Of a DNA stretch of 64,000 nt, positions 16,653 to 27,768 are shown piece by piece. The notes beneath the pieces are model-generated. The model did no database searches and was not told the DNA's origin. It worked only from the letters and a program-made list of their open reading frames with translations. Position 1 is the first letter of the stretch. Each line of letters opens with the position of its first letter. Made by a program: the position numbers and the translations under genes. The stretch is from assembly GCA_016791475.1 (NCBI GenBank), contig JAEUWI010000004.1, positions 1 to 64,000 of the forward strand, written 5' to 3'. This DNA is from Candidatus Hydrogenedentota bacterium (GTDB lineage: Bacteria; Hydrogenedentota; Hydrogenedentia; Hydrogenedentales; JAEUWI01).

Positions 16653-18851
16653 TCAATCCTCCACCGGGCGAATGGCGAGAACTGACCGGCGCAGCGCGGA
16701 GAGATCCAACGCGTCCGGCGTGAGGTTGCCGAAGCGCACCTGATTGTAGAGTTCGATGGTTCGGAGCGCTTCCGCCGGTGCGCCCCAGCGCGGGCCGTGA
16801 AGTTCGGCGCACAACTCTTCCGCCGTCTTTCCCGCACACACCACGCCGAAACGCTGGAGGTGCCGCCGCAGGAGGAGGTAGAGGCGAACGACGCGAAGTT
16901 GCTGCGCGTTCAGGGGAAGATTCCTGGGTAAGGGAACCCAGCGCACGCGAACAATGGCCAGGACAAGCCCCACCAGGAGGCCAGTAAGTACAATAAGGGG
17001 GGTTACGAAACCCAACATGCCCATCGTGCCCGTCACTTGCTCGCCGTCCGCCGTCTCGGTCTTACCACGGAAGCCCTGTATCACCCCGATCGAAAAATTT
17101 TGAAGCCGCTCCACCTGCGCCGCCCGATCAAAGCCCACCACCTCGCGAAACCAGAACATCTTGGCTTTCAACAGACCCCGGGACGCCAGCATGGTCAACC
17201 GACTCAAACCGCTGCCCGGCGCATCGTCGCTGCGCGGAGATGGATCAAACTTGATCCACCCGGCCGTGGGGAACCACACCTCCACCCACAAGTGAGCCAT
17301 GTTGGCGCGAATGGTGTAGGTCCTATCGGAATCATTCCACTCACCGCCCCGGTACCCGAGAACGACACGGGCTGGAATACCCTGACTCCGCACCAGTAGC
17401 GCCATGGCGGTGGCAAATTTCTCGCAGTGCCCTTTCCGGTCCCGCAGTACAAATTCATCAATGACCGAGCGCCCCTGCGTTGCGCTGTCGTCGAGCGAGT
17501 ACAGAAAGTCCGGCCCAGACAGAAAGTTCTGAATCGAAAGCACCTTGTCGTACAGGGTGGGCCTGTCCTGCATCAGATTCCGGGCCAGCTCAATGGATTC
17601 TTCACTCAGCGGGCTGAGCGTCAGCACCTCAAGATCGGTCGGGTCCATCTCACTGAAATCAAGGGGGATCTTTCTGAGCTCTTCCATATCCGGCTCGCCC
17701 ACTTCCGACCAGGCTTCGTAGTTCAGGCGTCGTGAGCCTTCCTTCCTCAGCCGCACCGTAAAGTCGTTGTCGCGGCCCCAGACCACTTCGATACCCTTCG
17801 CCTTGTCGTCCACGCGCACCCGTTGCACCAGATCCAGCACGGGCACACCATTTCGGGGCACGTCGTCCATGTAAACCACCTGATGCACGACCGTCGCGTT
17901 GGGTCGCATGAAGCGCTCCAGGCGCCGAACCTCGCCGTTTTCGTTGCGCTGCCCCTGGGAGAGATTCTTCACCCCGGGTTCCAGCAAGCGAACCGGCATG
18001 TTGTCCCAGCGATTGTCCCCGTATGTGTTCTGAGTCGTGACCCGCCAGTACAGCCAGTCAATGTTCTGTATCTGCCCGTCCGGTTCATCGGGAAACTGCA
18101 CCAGCATCACCGGCGTCTGATCGTCACTGATGAGGCCGCCGGATTCCAGATCCACCGTATCACCCACGCCGACCGTTTGATTGTCCACCTGATTTCTGCC
18201 CAGTACGCCCGCCTCGATTCGGGGCGTGAGGAAGAACCAGAGCGTGGTGAAAACGATCACGGCCACCGAGAGAGACGCCGCTACGGCCGGCATGGAGGAG
18301 CCTTTGTCCTGAGGCTGATCCCGATAGGCGTGGTGCAGCATGTAGTCGAGCGACACCAACTCGACGTCGGAACCCTTGCCGCAGGCGAGTTCCTCCATCA
18401 CGATACGCAGGGCCATGTTGGCCCACACCGCGCTGACCAGAAAAATGAGCAGAATTAAACCGATAATCGGGTCGGGCGTCAGTACGCACGCCGCGAGCAG
18501 GAGGAACAGCGACATGAGAAAAAGATGGTAGTAGTTCCTCACCTGCTTGACGTGCACCAGCGTATAACACTGAATGTAGATCACCAGCATGACCACGGTC
18601 GGGAGCAAGTCCAGCTCGACAAGACTCAAGGGCAGGAAACAGAAATAGGCGATGGTGATCGCCCGGGACAGCACGCCATAGATCGGGTGATTCGCGTCCA
18701 GTCGTTCGCCCGTGCGCCAGAAGGACAGGGCCAGAATGGGAATGAGCAGAATGGCGGGACCCACCTGGGGCACCGCGGCCAGGGCCAGGTAACCGGCAAA
18801 CACGAACACGGACGTGGAACGCCGCAGCAATGGAGTGTGGGGACTATCCAT
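16653..18851 (-). CDS. TgpA-like membrane transglutaminase
   Basis: 732 residues. About six membrane helices fill residues 1-200, followed by a large periplasmic region with a transglutaminase core: Cys in RKGHCEKFATAMALL, His in ANMAHLWVEVWF and Asp in WIKFDPSP, the full Cys-His-Asp triad. One further helix (TPLIVLTGLLVGLVLAIV) and a cytoplasmic tail with a DUF4129-like segment (RLYLLLRRHLQRFGV) follow. It matches the TgpA (DUF3488) family found with DUF58 and MoxR genes. The ATG at 18851 (MDSPHTPLLRR) overlaps the DUF58 stop by eight bases. It is the last gene of the MoxR-DUF58-TgpA operon. Confidence 0.9.
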   Translation of the reverse strand: MDSPHTPLLRRSTSVFVFAGYLALAAVPQVGPAILLIPILALSFWRTGERLDANHPIYGVLSRAITIAYFCFLPLSLVELDLLPTVVMLVIYIQCYTLVHVKQVRNYYHLFLMSLFLLLAACVLTPDPIIGLILLIFLVSAVWANMALRIVMEELACGKGSDVELVSLDYMLHHAYRDQPQDKGSSMPAVAASLSVAVIVFTTLWFFLTPRIEAGVLGRNQVDNQTVGVGDTVDLESGGLISDDQTPVMLVQFPDEPDGQIQNIDWLYWRVTTQNTYGDNRWDNMPVRLLEPGVKNLSQGQRNENGEVRRLERFMRPNATVVHQVVYMDDVPRNGVPVLDLVQRVRVDDKAKGIEVVWGRDNDFTVRLRKEGSRRLNYEAWSEVGEPDMEELRKIPLDFSEMDPTDLEVLTLSPLSEESIELARNLMQDRPTLYDKVLSIQNFLSGPDFLYSLDDSATQGRSVIDEFVLRDRKGHCEKFATAMALLVRSQGIPARVVLGYRGGEWNDSDRTYTIRANMAHLWVEVWFPTAGWIKFDPSPRSDDAPGSGLSRLTMLASRGLLKAKMFWFREVVGFDRAAQVERLQNFSIGVIQGFRGKTETADGEQVTGTMGMLGFVTPLIVLTGLLVGLVLAIVRVRWVPLPRNLPLNAQQLRVVRLYLLLRRHLQRFGVVCAGKTAEELCAELHGPRWGAPAEALRTIELYNQVRFGNLTPDALDLSALRRSVLAIRPVED

Positions 18852-19917
18852 GAACAAGCTCCCGAGGGTCCAGCACCCTTCCATGTCGCGCCTGGGTACC
18901 CCATTTATCCGGATCAGGCGACACGTGAAACACCATGGAATCCACCACGTCCAGCGCGGCAAGTTTCTCGGAGAAGGGTTGCGCGCCGTCGGTCGGCGCA
19001 ACTTGGGCCAGCATGCGCAATACGTGCCGTTCGTGGCCCTTCCCTTCCCCCCCCGCCAGGAACACCTCCGGGGTGACGATGGAAACTTCATAGCGCCGCC
19101 TGAGCAACATGATGGCCACCGATGCGGTAAGCTCCACCGCTTCCTCGAAAGAGTCGTTGAAATTCTCCTGCGAGGGATCCATCGTCGTGTCCAGCGCGAG
19201 TATGACCAGCCGTGAGTTGTATCGCGCCAGTTCCCGCACGATCCACTTGCCCATGCGCGCGCTTATGCGCCACACAATTCGGCGGATGTCGTCGCCCACA
19301 ATGTACTCCCTGAGGGCGAAGAACTCGTCGCCGTCTTCGCTGGCCTGGGTCGAAGCTTGCGAAGCCGTCGGGATGCGTTCCAGCGCGTTGGTGCGCACGG
19401 GATAGACGCGGGGATACACCAGAATCTCGGCCGTGTCCTCGAACTGGACCGAGGTCTCGATCAGTCCAAAGGGAAAGCCCGTTACCAGCCGGTACGGTTC
19501 CAGGATGTAAAGTCCGCGCCGGTCCTGGACTTCCTCCACCGCCAGGCGTGCGGCCTGCCCGGGCGGAATCTTCAGGACATAACCCAGGGCGGCGGTCGTC
19601 GCGCCCGAACGCTCGATTCGGACCGAAATGGCCGAGAACCAACGCCGCCGATTCTCAATCCGAAGATGTACCTGAAAGGGTTGCTTCCGATACGCGGCTT
19701 TGGGTGCATTCCGCTGCAACTCCACATCGCGCAAGGCGAGGAAAGCACAACACGCGGAGAGAACAACGAAACTGATTAATCCGCCGACGACGATGTAGAG
19801 CAGGTTGGCGCCGGTATTCCAGGCGGCCAGAAGTATCGGGAAGAGGATAATACAGAATCCCCATCCCGTGGCGCGCATTCGCACCTTTCGCTTCTTGTTC
19901 ACCGTCGGCTTACTCAT
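18844..19917 (-). CDS. DUF58 domain protein (membrane-anchored)
   Basis: 357 residues. Two membrane helices (GWGFCIILFPILLAAW and LLYIVVGGLISFVVLSACCAF) are followed by a beta-rich periplasmic part and then the DUF58 core DEFFALREYIVGDDIRRIVWRISARMG, with a von Willebrand A-like segment LVILALDTTMD. DUF58 proteins are regular partners of MoxR ATPases; their biochemical role is not settled. The ATG at 19917 shares its A with the MoxR stop (TGATG), which shows translational coupling. Confidence 0.9.
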   Translation of the reverse strand: MSKPTVNKKRKVRMRATGWGFCIILFPILLAAWNTGANLLYIVVGGLISFVVLSACCAFLALRDVELQRNAPKAAYRKQPFQVHLRIENRRRWFSAISVRIERSGATTAALGYVLKIPPGQAARLAVEEVQDRRGLYILEPYRLVTGFPFGLIETSVQFEDTAEILVYPRVYPVRTNALERIPTASQASTQASEDGDEFFALREYIVGDDIRRIVWRISARMGKWIVRELARYNSRLVILALDTTMDPSQENFNDSFEEAVELTASVAIMLLRRRYEVSIVTPEVFLAGGEGKGHERHVLRMLAQVAPTDGAQPFSEKLAALDVVDSMVFHVSPDPDKWGTQARHGRVLDPRELVHG

Positions 19918-20864
19918 CAGACGGGCACTTCGGTCCGCTTGAGAATCTCGCGGATCACCCGCGCGCGCTCCTGCGCGGCCATGGAGAGATCCGCGCCTCG
20001 GGATTTGACCAGCAGTCGGTGGCTCAACACGGGTACGGCCATCTCCTTGACGTCGCCCGGCGTGACGTAATCCCGTCCCTCCACCAGCGCACGGGCCTGG
20101 CATACCTCGTAGAACGCCAGCGAGCCGCGGGGACTGGCGCCGAGCTGAACCTGCTCGTGCGTACGGGTGCCCTGAACAATAGCGAGCATATAGCGGGCCA
20201 CCGAATCGTCCACGATTATCTCGCCCACGCGTTCCTGAAGCGCGAGGATTTCCTCCACCGTGAGCACCGGGTCCAAGTCATGAATGGCCTTCTGCGGGTT
20301 GCGCCGCCGCATGATGCGAATTTCGTCGGCGGGCGGCGGATAGCCCATCTCCACCCGGAGCGAAAAACGGTCCAACTGGGATTCGGGCAACACGTAGGTC
20401 CCCTCGTACTCAATGGGATTCTGGGTGGCCAGCACCATGAAGGGCTGGGGCAGTGGGTAGGTTCGCCCGTCGATCGAGATTTGATTCTCGCTCATGGCCT
20501 CCAACAGGGCGCTCTGAGTCTTTGGCGGGGTGCGGTTTACCTCGTCGGCCAGCACGATACTGGCGAAGATCGGCCCTTTTCTGAATTCGAAATCATTCGT
20601 CTTGGGATCCAGCATCGACACGCCGATGATGTCGGAAGGAAGCATGTCGCTCGTGAACTGAACCCGATTGAAGGTGCAGTCCAGCGAACGGGCTATGCTC
20701 TGCGCGATGGTCGTCTTGCCGATACCGGGCACGTCTTCGATCAGAATGTGCCCCCGGGCAAGCAGCCCGATGACGCACATCTTTACTACTTCGTGTTTGC
20801 CATAGACAACCTGCTCCATGTTGTCCAGTAATTTCTGAATCTGCGCAGCTACGTTCGGATCCAT
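19917..20864 (-). CDS. MoxR-family AAA+ ATPase (first copy)
   Basis: 315 residues with Walker A EDVPGIGKTTIA, Walker B ASIVLADEVNRTPPKTQSALLEAM and sensor region FMVLATQNPIEYEGTYVLPESQLDRF, all diagnostic of MoxR. These ATPases are thought to act as chaperones that activate or assemble partner complexes. The ATG at 20864 has GGAG five bases upstream; the frame extends to 20885 without support. It heads the MoxR-DUF58-TgpA operon. A second MoxR (38605-39588) in this window is clearly a different paralogue. Confidence 0.93.
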   Translation of the reverse strand: MDPNVAAQIQKLLDNMEQVVYGKHEVVKMCVIGLLARGHILIEDVPGIGKTTIAQSIARSLDCTFNRVQFTSDMLPSDIIGVSMLDPKTNDFEFRKGPIFASIVLADEVNRTPPKTQSALLEAMSENQISIDGRTYPLPQPFMVLATQNPIEYEGTYVLPESQLDRFSLRVEMGYPPPADEIRIMRRRNPQKAIHDLDPVLTVEEILALQERVGEIIVDDSVARYMLAIVQGTRTHEQVQLGASPRGSLAFYEVCQARALVEGRDYVTPGDVKEMAVPVLSHRLLVKSRGADLSMAAQERARVIREILKRTEVPV

Positions 20865-20945
20865 TCTCGCTCCAGCCCATTCCATCGGTAAAAATCTGCG
20901 GTCACGCCAAACACCATCCCCCTCGGAACTAACGTCTTTACGCGC

Positions 20946-21911
20946 TCAAAGCCAGCGCTCGAACCAGTCGTCCGCCGCGTCAAGCCCTTCATAAGTCATC
21001 TGATCCCCGTCATCATGGGTAAAATGCTCGATGGCGCGCGGCGCGCCAAAATACTTGTACAAGCGCTCCACCTGCTCCACCGCATCCCCACAACTCTCCG
21101 GATTCGCGTAGGCCGAGTCTCCCAGAGCGGTAATCACCAGCAGCGCGCTCGGCGCGGCCATGGCCAGCAGATGCTCCCAGTCAAACTCGAACTGGCCGCT
21201 GTCTATCGCGTCTTTCAACCGGGGAAGGAGCTTGATACCATCTTCCGCCGCCCATCGGGCCACACCGGGATCAGTCGAAAAACGGGTGAACCCGCAACTC
21301 GCCACGCAACACTGAACCCGTCCATCAGTCGCGGCCAGCATCAGCGCGTTCGTTCCGCCCAGTCCATGGCCGATGACACCGATCCGCGCCGAATCCACCC
21401 GACGATCCCCCTCCAGCACGTCCAGCGCATGAAGGTGATCGTCCAGCATTTTGCCTAGTAGAGAAGCCTTCGGATGGTCCTTGTAGAAGAGGTCGGTATT
21501 GTAAGCTTCAGACCGGCTCGAAACGCGCTCTCCCGCCGTCACGCTGTCCGGCGCAAGGGTGATATATCCCAGTTCGGCGTAGTGGGCTGCAAAGGCCATC
21601 CGGCCGTTTCCCTCCAGTCCAGCGGGCTCGTCCTTTCCCTGTCGGCAGGCCCGATGGCAACACAGGATTGCGGGCGCATCTTCAACCTCCCGGGGCACGA
21701 ACATCCAGGCCGATACCCGCGTCCAGTCGTCCACAAAATAGTTCACGCGCTGGCGGATGTAGTTCGGAAACTCCAATTCATCCACCACGCTGAGCTGCAA
21801 GTCCGCACGTTTGGCGATTCGTTGACCCAGAACCTGATTTACCGATTCCACAATCTCTTTTCGCGCCCGCGACCAACTGGCCGCGTCTTTCAGCGCTCTG
21901 AGGTCTACCAT
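20946..21911 (-). CDS. Alpha/beta hydrolase-like protein, nucleophile apparently lost
   Basis: 321 residues with the dienelactone-hydrolase/acetyl-xylan-esterase-like fold: PAILCCHRACRQGKDEPAG near the oxyanion strand, YITLAPDSVTAGER, and the nucleophile elbow IGVIGHGLGGTNALMLAA. The elbow normally reads GHSxGG with catalytic Ser, but here residue 183 is Gly. Near the C-terminus, where the catalytic His is expected (HxGGH-like), the sequence is THDDGDQM. So two triad residues look replaced and the protein may be non-hydrolytic. The ATG at 21911 has GGGAG about ten bases upstream. It lies 81 bases upstream of moxR on the same strand. Confidence 0.78.
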   Translation of the reverse strand: MVDLRALKDAASWSRARKEIVESVNQVLGQRIAKRADLQLSVVDELEFPNYIRQRVNYFVDDWTRVSAWMFVPREVEDAPAILCCHRACRQGKDEPAGLEGNGRMAFAAHYAELGYITLAPDSVTAGERVSSRSEAYNTDLFYKDHPKASLLGKMLDDHLHALDVLEGDRRVDSARIGVIGHGLGGTNALMLAATDGRVQCCVASCGFTRFSTDPGVARWAAEDGIKLLPRLKDAIDSGQFEFDWEHLLAMAAPSALLVITALGDSAYANPESCGDAVEQVERLYKYFGAPRAIEHFTHDDGDQMTYEGLDAADDWFERWL

Positions 21912-21951
21912 GCTGCAATCTCTCCCGGCAAGCGCCCGTGTATCCGAGTAG

Positions 21952-25286
<3,335 letters not shown>

Positions 25287-25287
25287 T

Positions 25288-26076
25288 ATGGACAGGCACG
25301 GCGAGACAGTGCGGGCCACGCCCATCATCGAGGTGAAGAATCTCATCACCTACTACGGGGAAACCCTTATCCTGGATGATGTCTCCTGCGCCGTCTACCC
25401 GGGCGAGATCTTCGTCATCATCGGCGGCAGCGGATGCGGCAAGACCACCCTGCTGCGCCACATGTGCGGCCTCCTCCGGGCGAGTGCGGGCAGCATTGTC
25501 TATCGAGACCAGGATCTCACCCGCCTCGACGAGGAAGAATTGGCGGTTCTGCAGCGGACCATCGGGATCGCCTTTCAATCAAGCGGACTGTTCAACTCCA
25601 TGACCGTCGGCGACAACGTCGCCCTCCCCCTGAGGGAATACGGCAATATGGATGAGGAATTGATCGAGGCGGTCGTGCGCATGAAGCTGAGCTTTGTGGG
25701 GCTGGGCGACTCCGCCCATCTCATGCCCAGCGAGCTTTCCGGAGGCATGCGCAAGCGGGCGGGCCTCGCGCGGGCCATCGCGCTGGATCCTCCACTGGTC
25801 TTTTTCGATGAACCCTCCGCGGGGCTTGACCCCATCATGGCGGCGGGGCTTGATCGCCTTATCCTGGACATGCGAAAGCTCCTCGGGCTCACGTTCGTCA
25901 TCGTGACCCACGAGCTCGATTCCATCCGGGAAGTGGCCGACCGAATTCTCATGCTCGACCGGGGCAAAGTCATCTTTACGGGCACCCTGGAGGAGGCTGA
26001 AAGCACCCGCGTGGAACGGGTGCGACAGCTCTTCGACCGTCGGCCCGATGAATTCATCGCGCAGCGAAACGTATAG
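25288..26076 (+). CDS. MlaF-like ABC transporter ATPase
   Basis: 262 residues with Walker A GGSGCGKTTLLRHM, Q-loop SSGLFNSMTVGDNV, ABC signature LSGGMRKRAG, Walker B LVFFDEPSAGLDP and H-loop VIVTHELDS. The LFNSMTVxDNVALPLRE segment is typical of MlaF rather than other ATPases. It drives lipid movement by the MCE complex. The ATG at 25288 follows the permease stop directly; the longer frame starts inside the permease gene. Confidence 0.93.
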   Translation: MDRHGETVRATPIIEVKNLITYYGETLILDDVSCAVYPGEIFVIIGGSGCGKTTLLRHMCGLLRASAGSIVYRDQDLTRLDEEELAVLQRTIGIAFQSSGLFNSMTVGDNVALPLREYGNMDEELIEAVVRMKLSFVGLGDSAHLMPSELSGGMRKRAGLARAIALDPPLVFFDEPSAGLDPIMAAGLDRLILDMRKLLGLTFVIVTHELDSIREVADRILMLDRGKVIFTGTLEEAESTRVERVRQLFDRRPDEFIAQRNV

Positions 26077-26117
26077 TCGCGCCGCTTCGGCGCTCACCAT
26101 AAATTCAGGAGGCGGGT

Positions 26118-27101
26118 ATGGCCACCAGAAAAGTCAAAGCGAAGGTAGGCGTCTTCCTCGTGATGTGTTTTTCACTCATCGCGGCGGCCCTCAGTTACAT
26201 TTCCGGCACCTACACCGAACAGGGTGTACCCTACTGGCTCGAGTTTAAGGACTCGGTGCTGGGCGTCTATGAAGGCGGTATCGTTCAGTATCTCGGTGTG
26301 CCCGTGGGAAAAGTCACCAACATTTCCGTGACCGCATCCAATCAGGCCCACATCGAAATAGCCATCAACCCCGCCAAGATCAAACTCCGTCAAGGCGTGC
26401 AAGGCCAGCTTGTCCTCTACAGCCTCGCCGCGGGCACCATGGCCATCGAACTCTCGGGCGGGAACCCGGAGGAAGGCGCCCTGCCGCCCGGAAGCCAGAT
26501 ACCGGCACGGCCTTCCGCATTCGCGTCGATCAGCACGAAAGTGGAAGAATTGATGGACGACGTTTCAGTCATTGTCGGAAAAGTTGAGACCGGACTCAGC
26601 GGCATGGAGCCGGGAGCGCTCACCAACATCCTCGCACGCGTGGATACGATCCTGGCGGAAGCCGAGGGGCTCGCCACCGAAGCGAAGTCCACGCTGGCGG
26701 CGGCGCGCGGCACGATGGAATCCCTCGAGGGAAAAATTGAGCCCGTCACCAGCGAAGTCATCGCCCTCAGCCAGAACATACGCTCGACATCGGACGAAGC
26801 GGGCGCATTTCTGTCCGTTGCACGGGAAAAGACCGAAGAGCTGGACGTGAAGGCCCTTGGGTCGAAGCTGGACACCGTGCTGGAACAAATCGCCACGCTG
26901 ACAATGCAATTGAACGGATCCGTCGCAAAGCTCGACTCGTCTTCGGCGACCATGCTTCATGAAGCCGACAACATCGAATACAGCTTCCGCAATACCCTGA
27001 CGACCACTGCGGAGACCCTCCTCGAACTGGAAGCCCTCATCGGGCAACTCAAGCAGGATCCCTCGTCCCTCGTACGGGGCAAAGCCAAGATAAAGGAATA
27101 A
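26118..27101 (+). CDS. MlaD-like MCE-domain substrate-binding protein
   Basis: 327 residues. An N-terminal anchor (VGVFLVMCFSLIAAALSYI) is followed by the MCE domain (LEFKDSVLGVYEGGIVQYLGVPVGKVTNI), then a long helical tail rich in Ala, Glu and Ser (about 140-320) that fits the hexameric needle-like extension of longer MCE proteins. It binds lipids on the periplasmic side of the transporter. An AGGAGG lies eight bases before the ATG. Confidence 0.92.
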   Translation: MATRKVKAKVGVFLVMCFSLIAAALSYISGTYTEQGVPYWLEFKDSVLGVYEGGIVQYLGVPVGKVTNISVTASNQAHIEIAINPAKIKLRQGVQGQLVLYSLAAGTMAIELSGGNPEEGALPPGSQIPARPSAFASISTKVEELMDDVSVIVGKVETGLSGMEPGALTNILARVDTILAEAEGLATEAKSTLAAARGTMESLEGKIEPVTSEVIALSQNIRSTSDEAGAFLSVAREKTEELDVKALGSKLDTVLEQIATLTMQLNGSVAKLDSSSATMLHEADNIEYSFRNTLTTTAETLLELEALIGQLKQDPSSLVRGKAKIKE

Positions 27102-27106
27102 CCATA

Positions 27107-27736
27107 ATGACGAAGCTGCACGCCGCCCTCGCGGGAATCTTGATGACCTCAGTGGCCACCCTCGGCGGCTGCCTGACCGCCGCCACCATATCTCCCACGC
27201 GCTACTATACCATCACCCCGGAGATAGCCGTGGACGCCATGGCAAACTCCGGAAAGTCCCTGGGCATCCGCCCCCTGATCGGCGCCAAGCCCTACAAGCT
27301 CGCCGTGGCCTACACGGCTGAGGATAACCGCCTCGCCTACTATCATGACGCGGAGTGGGCCGATCTGCCCGCAACCATGGTCAACCGGGCACTGACGGAT
27401 GGACTCATCAAGCTCGAGGGTTTTTCGGAGGTGGACGACGCCGCAAATATCGCCCGCCCCAACTTTATCCTTACCGGAGAACTACGGCGCTTTGAGGCGG
27501 ACTACAACCGGGAGACGCCGGCGGCGGTAGTCGAGATAATTTGTATTATTCGGGATACGGAAAGTGGCGTGAGTCTTTGGCAGGGTTACGTGACGGGAGA
27601 GACCCCCTTCCCCGCCAGTGCGGAAGGTGAGAGCCTTCATTCCGACGCGTCTCTGGCGAGCGTCGCCGAAGCCATGAGCACCTCGGTGGCCAGCGTGGTC
27701 ACCCAGACCTGCAAAAAAATTGGCGCCGCGCTCTGA
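27107..27736 (+). CDS. ABC-type transport auxiliary lipoprotein
   Basis: 209 residues with a lipobox LGGC (Cys about residue 22). The mature part (YYTITPEI, then LAVAYTAEDNRLAYYHDAEWADLPATMVNRAL) matches the ABC_trans_aux/PqiC lipoprotein family linked to MCE transporters, expected at the outer membrane. It starts five bases after the MCE gene and closes the cluster. Its last codons overlap the terminator of the opposing operon (27719-27752). Confidence 0.88.
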   Translation: MTKLHAALAGILMTSVATLGGCLTAATISPTRYYTITPEIAVDAMANSGKSLGIRPLIGAKPYKLAVAYTAEDNRLAYYHDAEWADLPATMVNRALTDGLIKLEGFSEVDDAANIARPNFILTGELRRFEADYNRETPAAVVEIICIIRDTESGVSLWQGYVTGETPFPASAEGESLHSDASLASVAEAMSTSVASVVTQTCKKIGAAL

Positions 27737-27752
27737 GCGAGGCGGCGCCAAT
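27719..27752 (-). terminator. Rho-independent terminator of the sigma/anti-sigma operon
   Basis: A perfect 11-bp stem ATTGGCGCCGC / GCGGCGCCAAT (27719-27729 with 27742-27752) with a 12-base loop. On the minus strand it is followed by seven T (plus strand A at 27713-27719), 17 bases after the end of the minus gene at 27769. It overlaps the 3' end of the plus-strand lipoprotein gene. Confidence 0.82.
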
Positions 27753-27768
27753 CGTCAATTCTCGAGGC

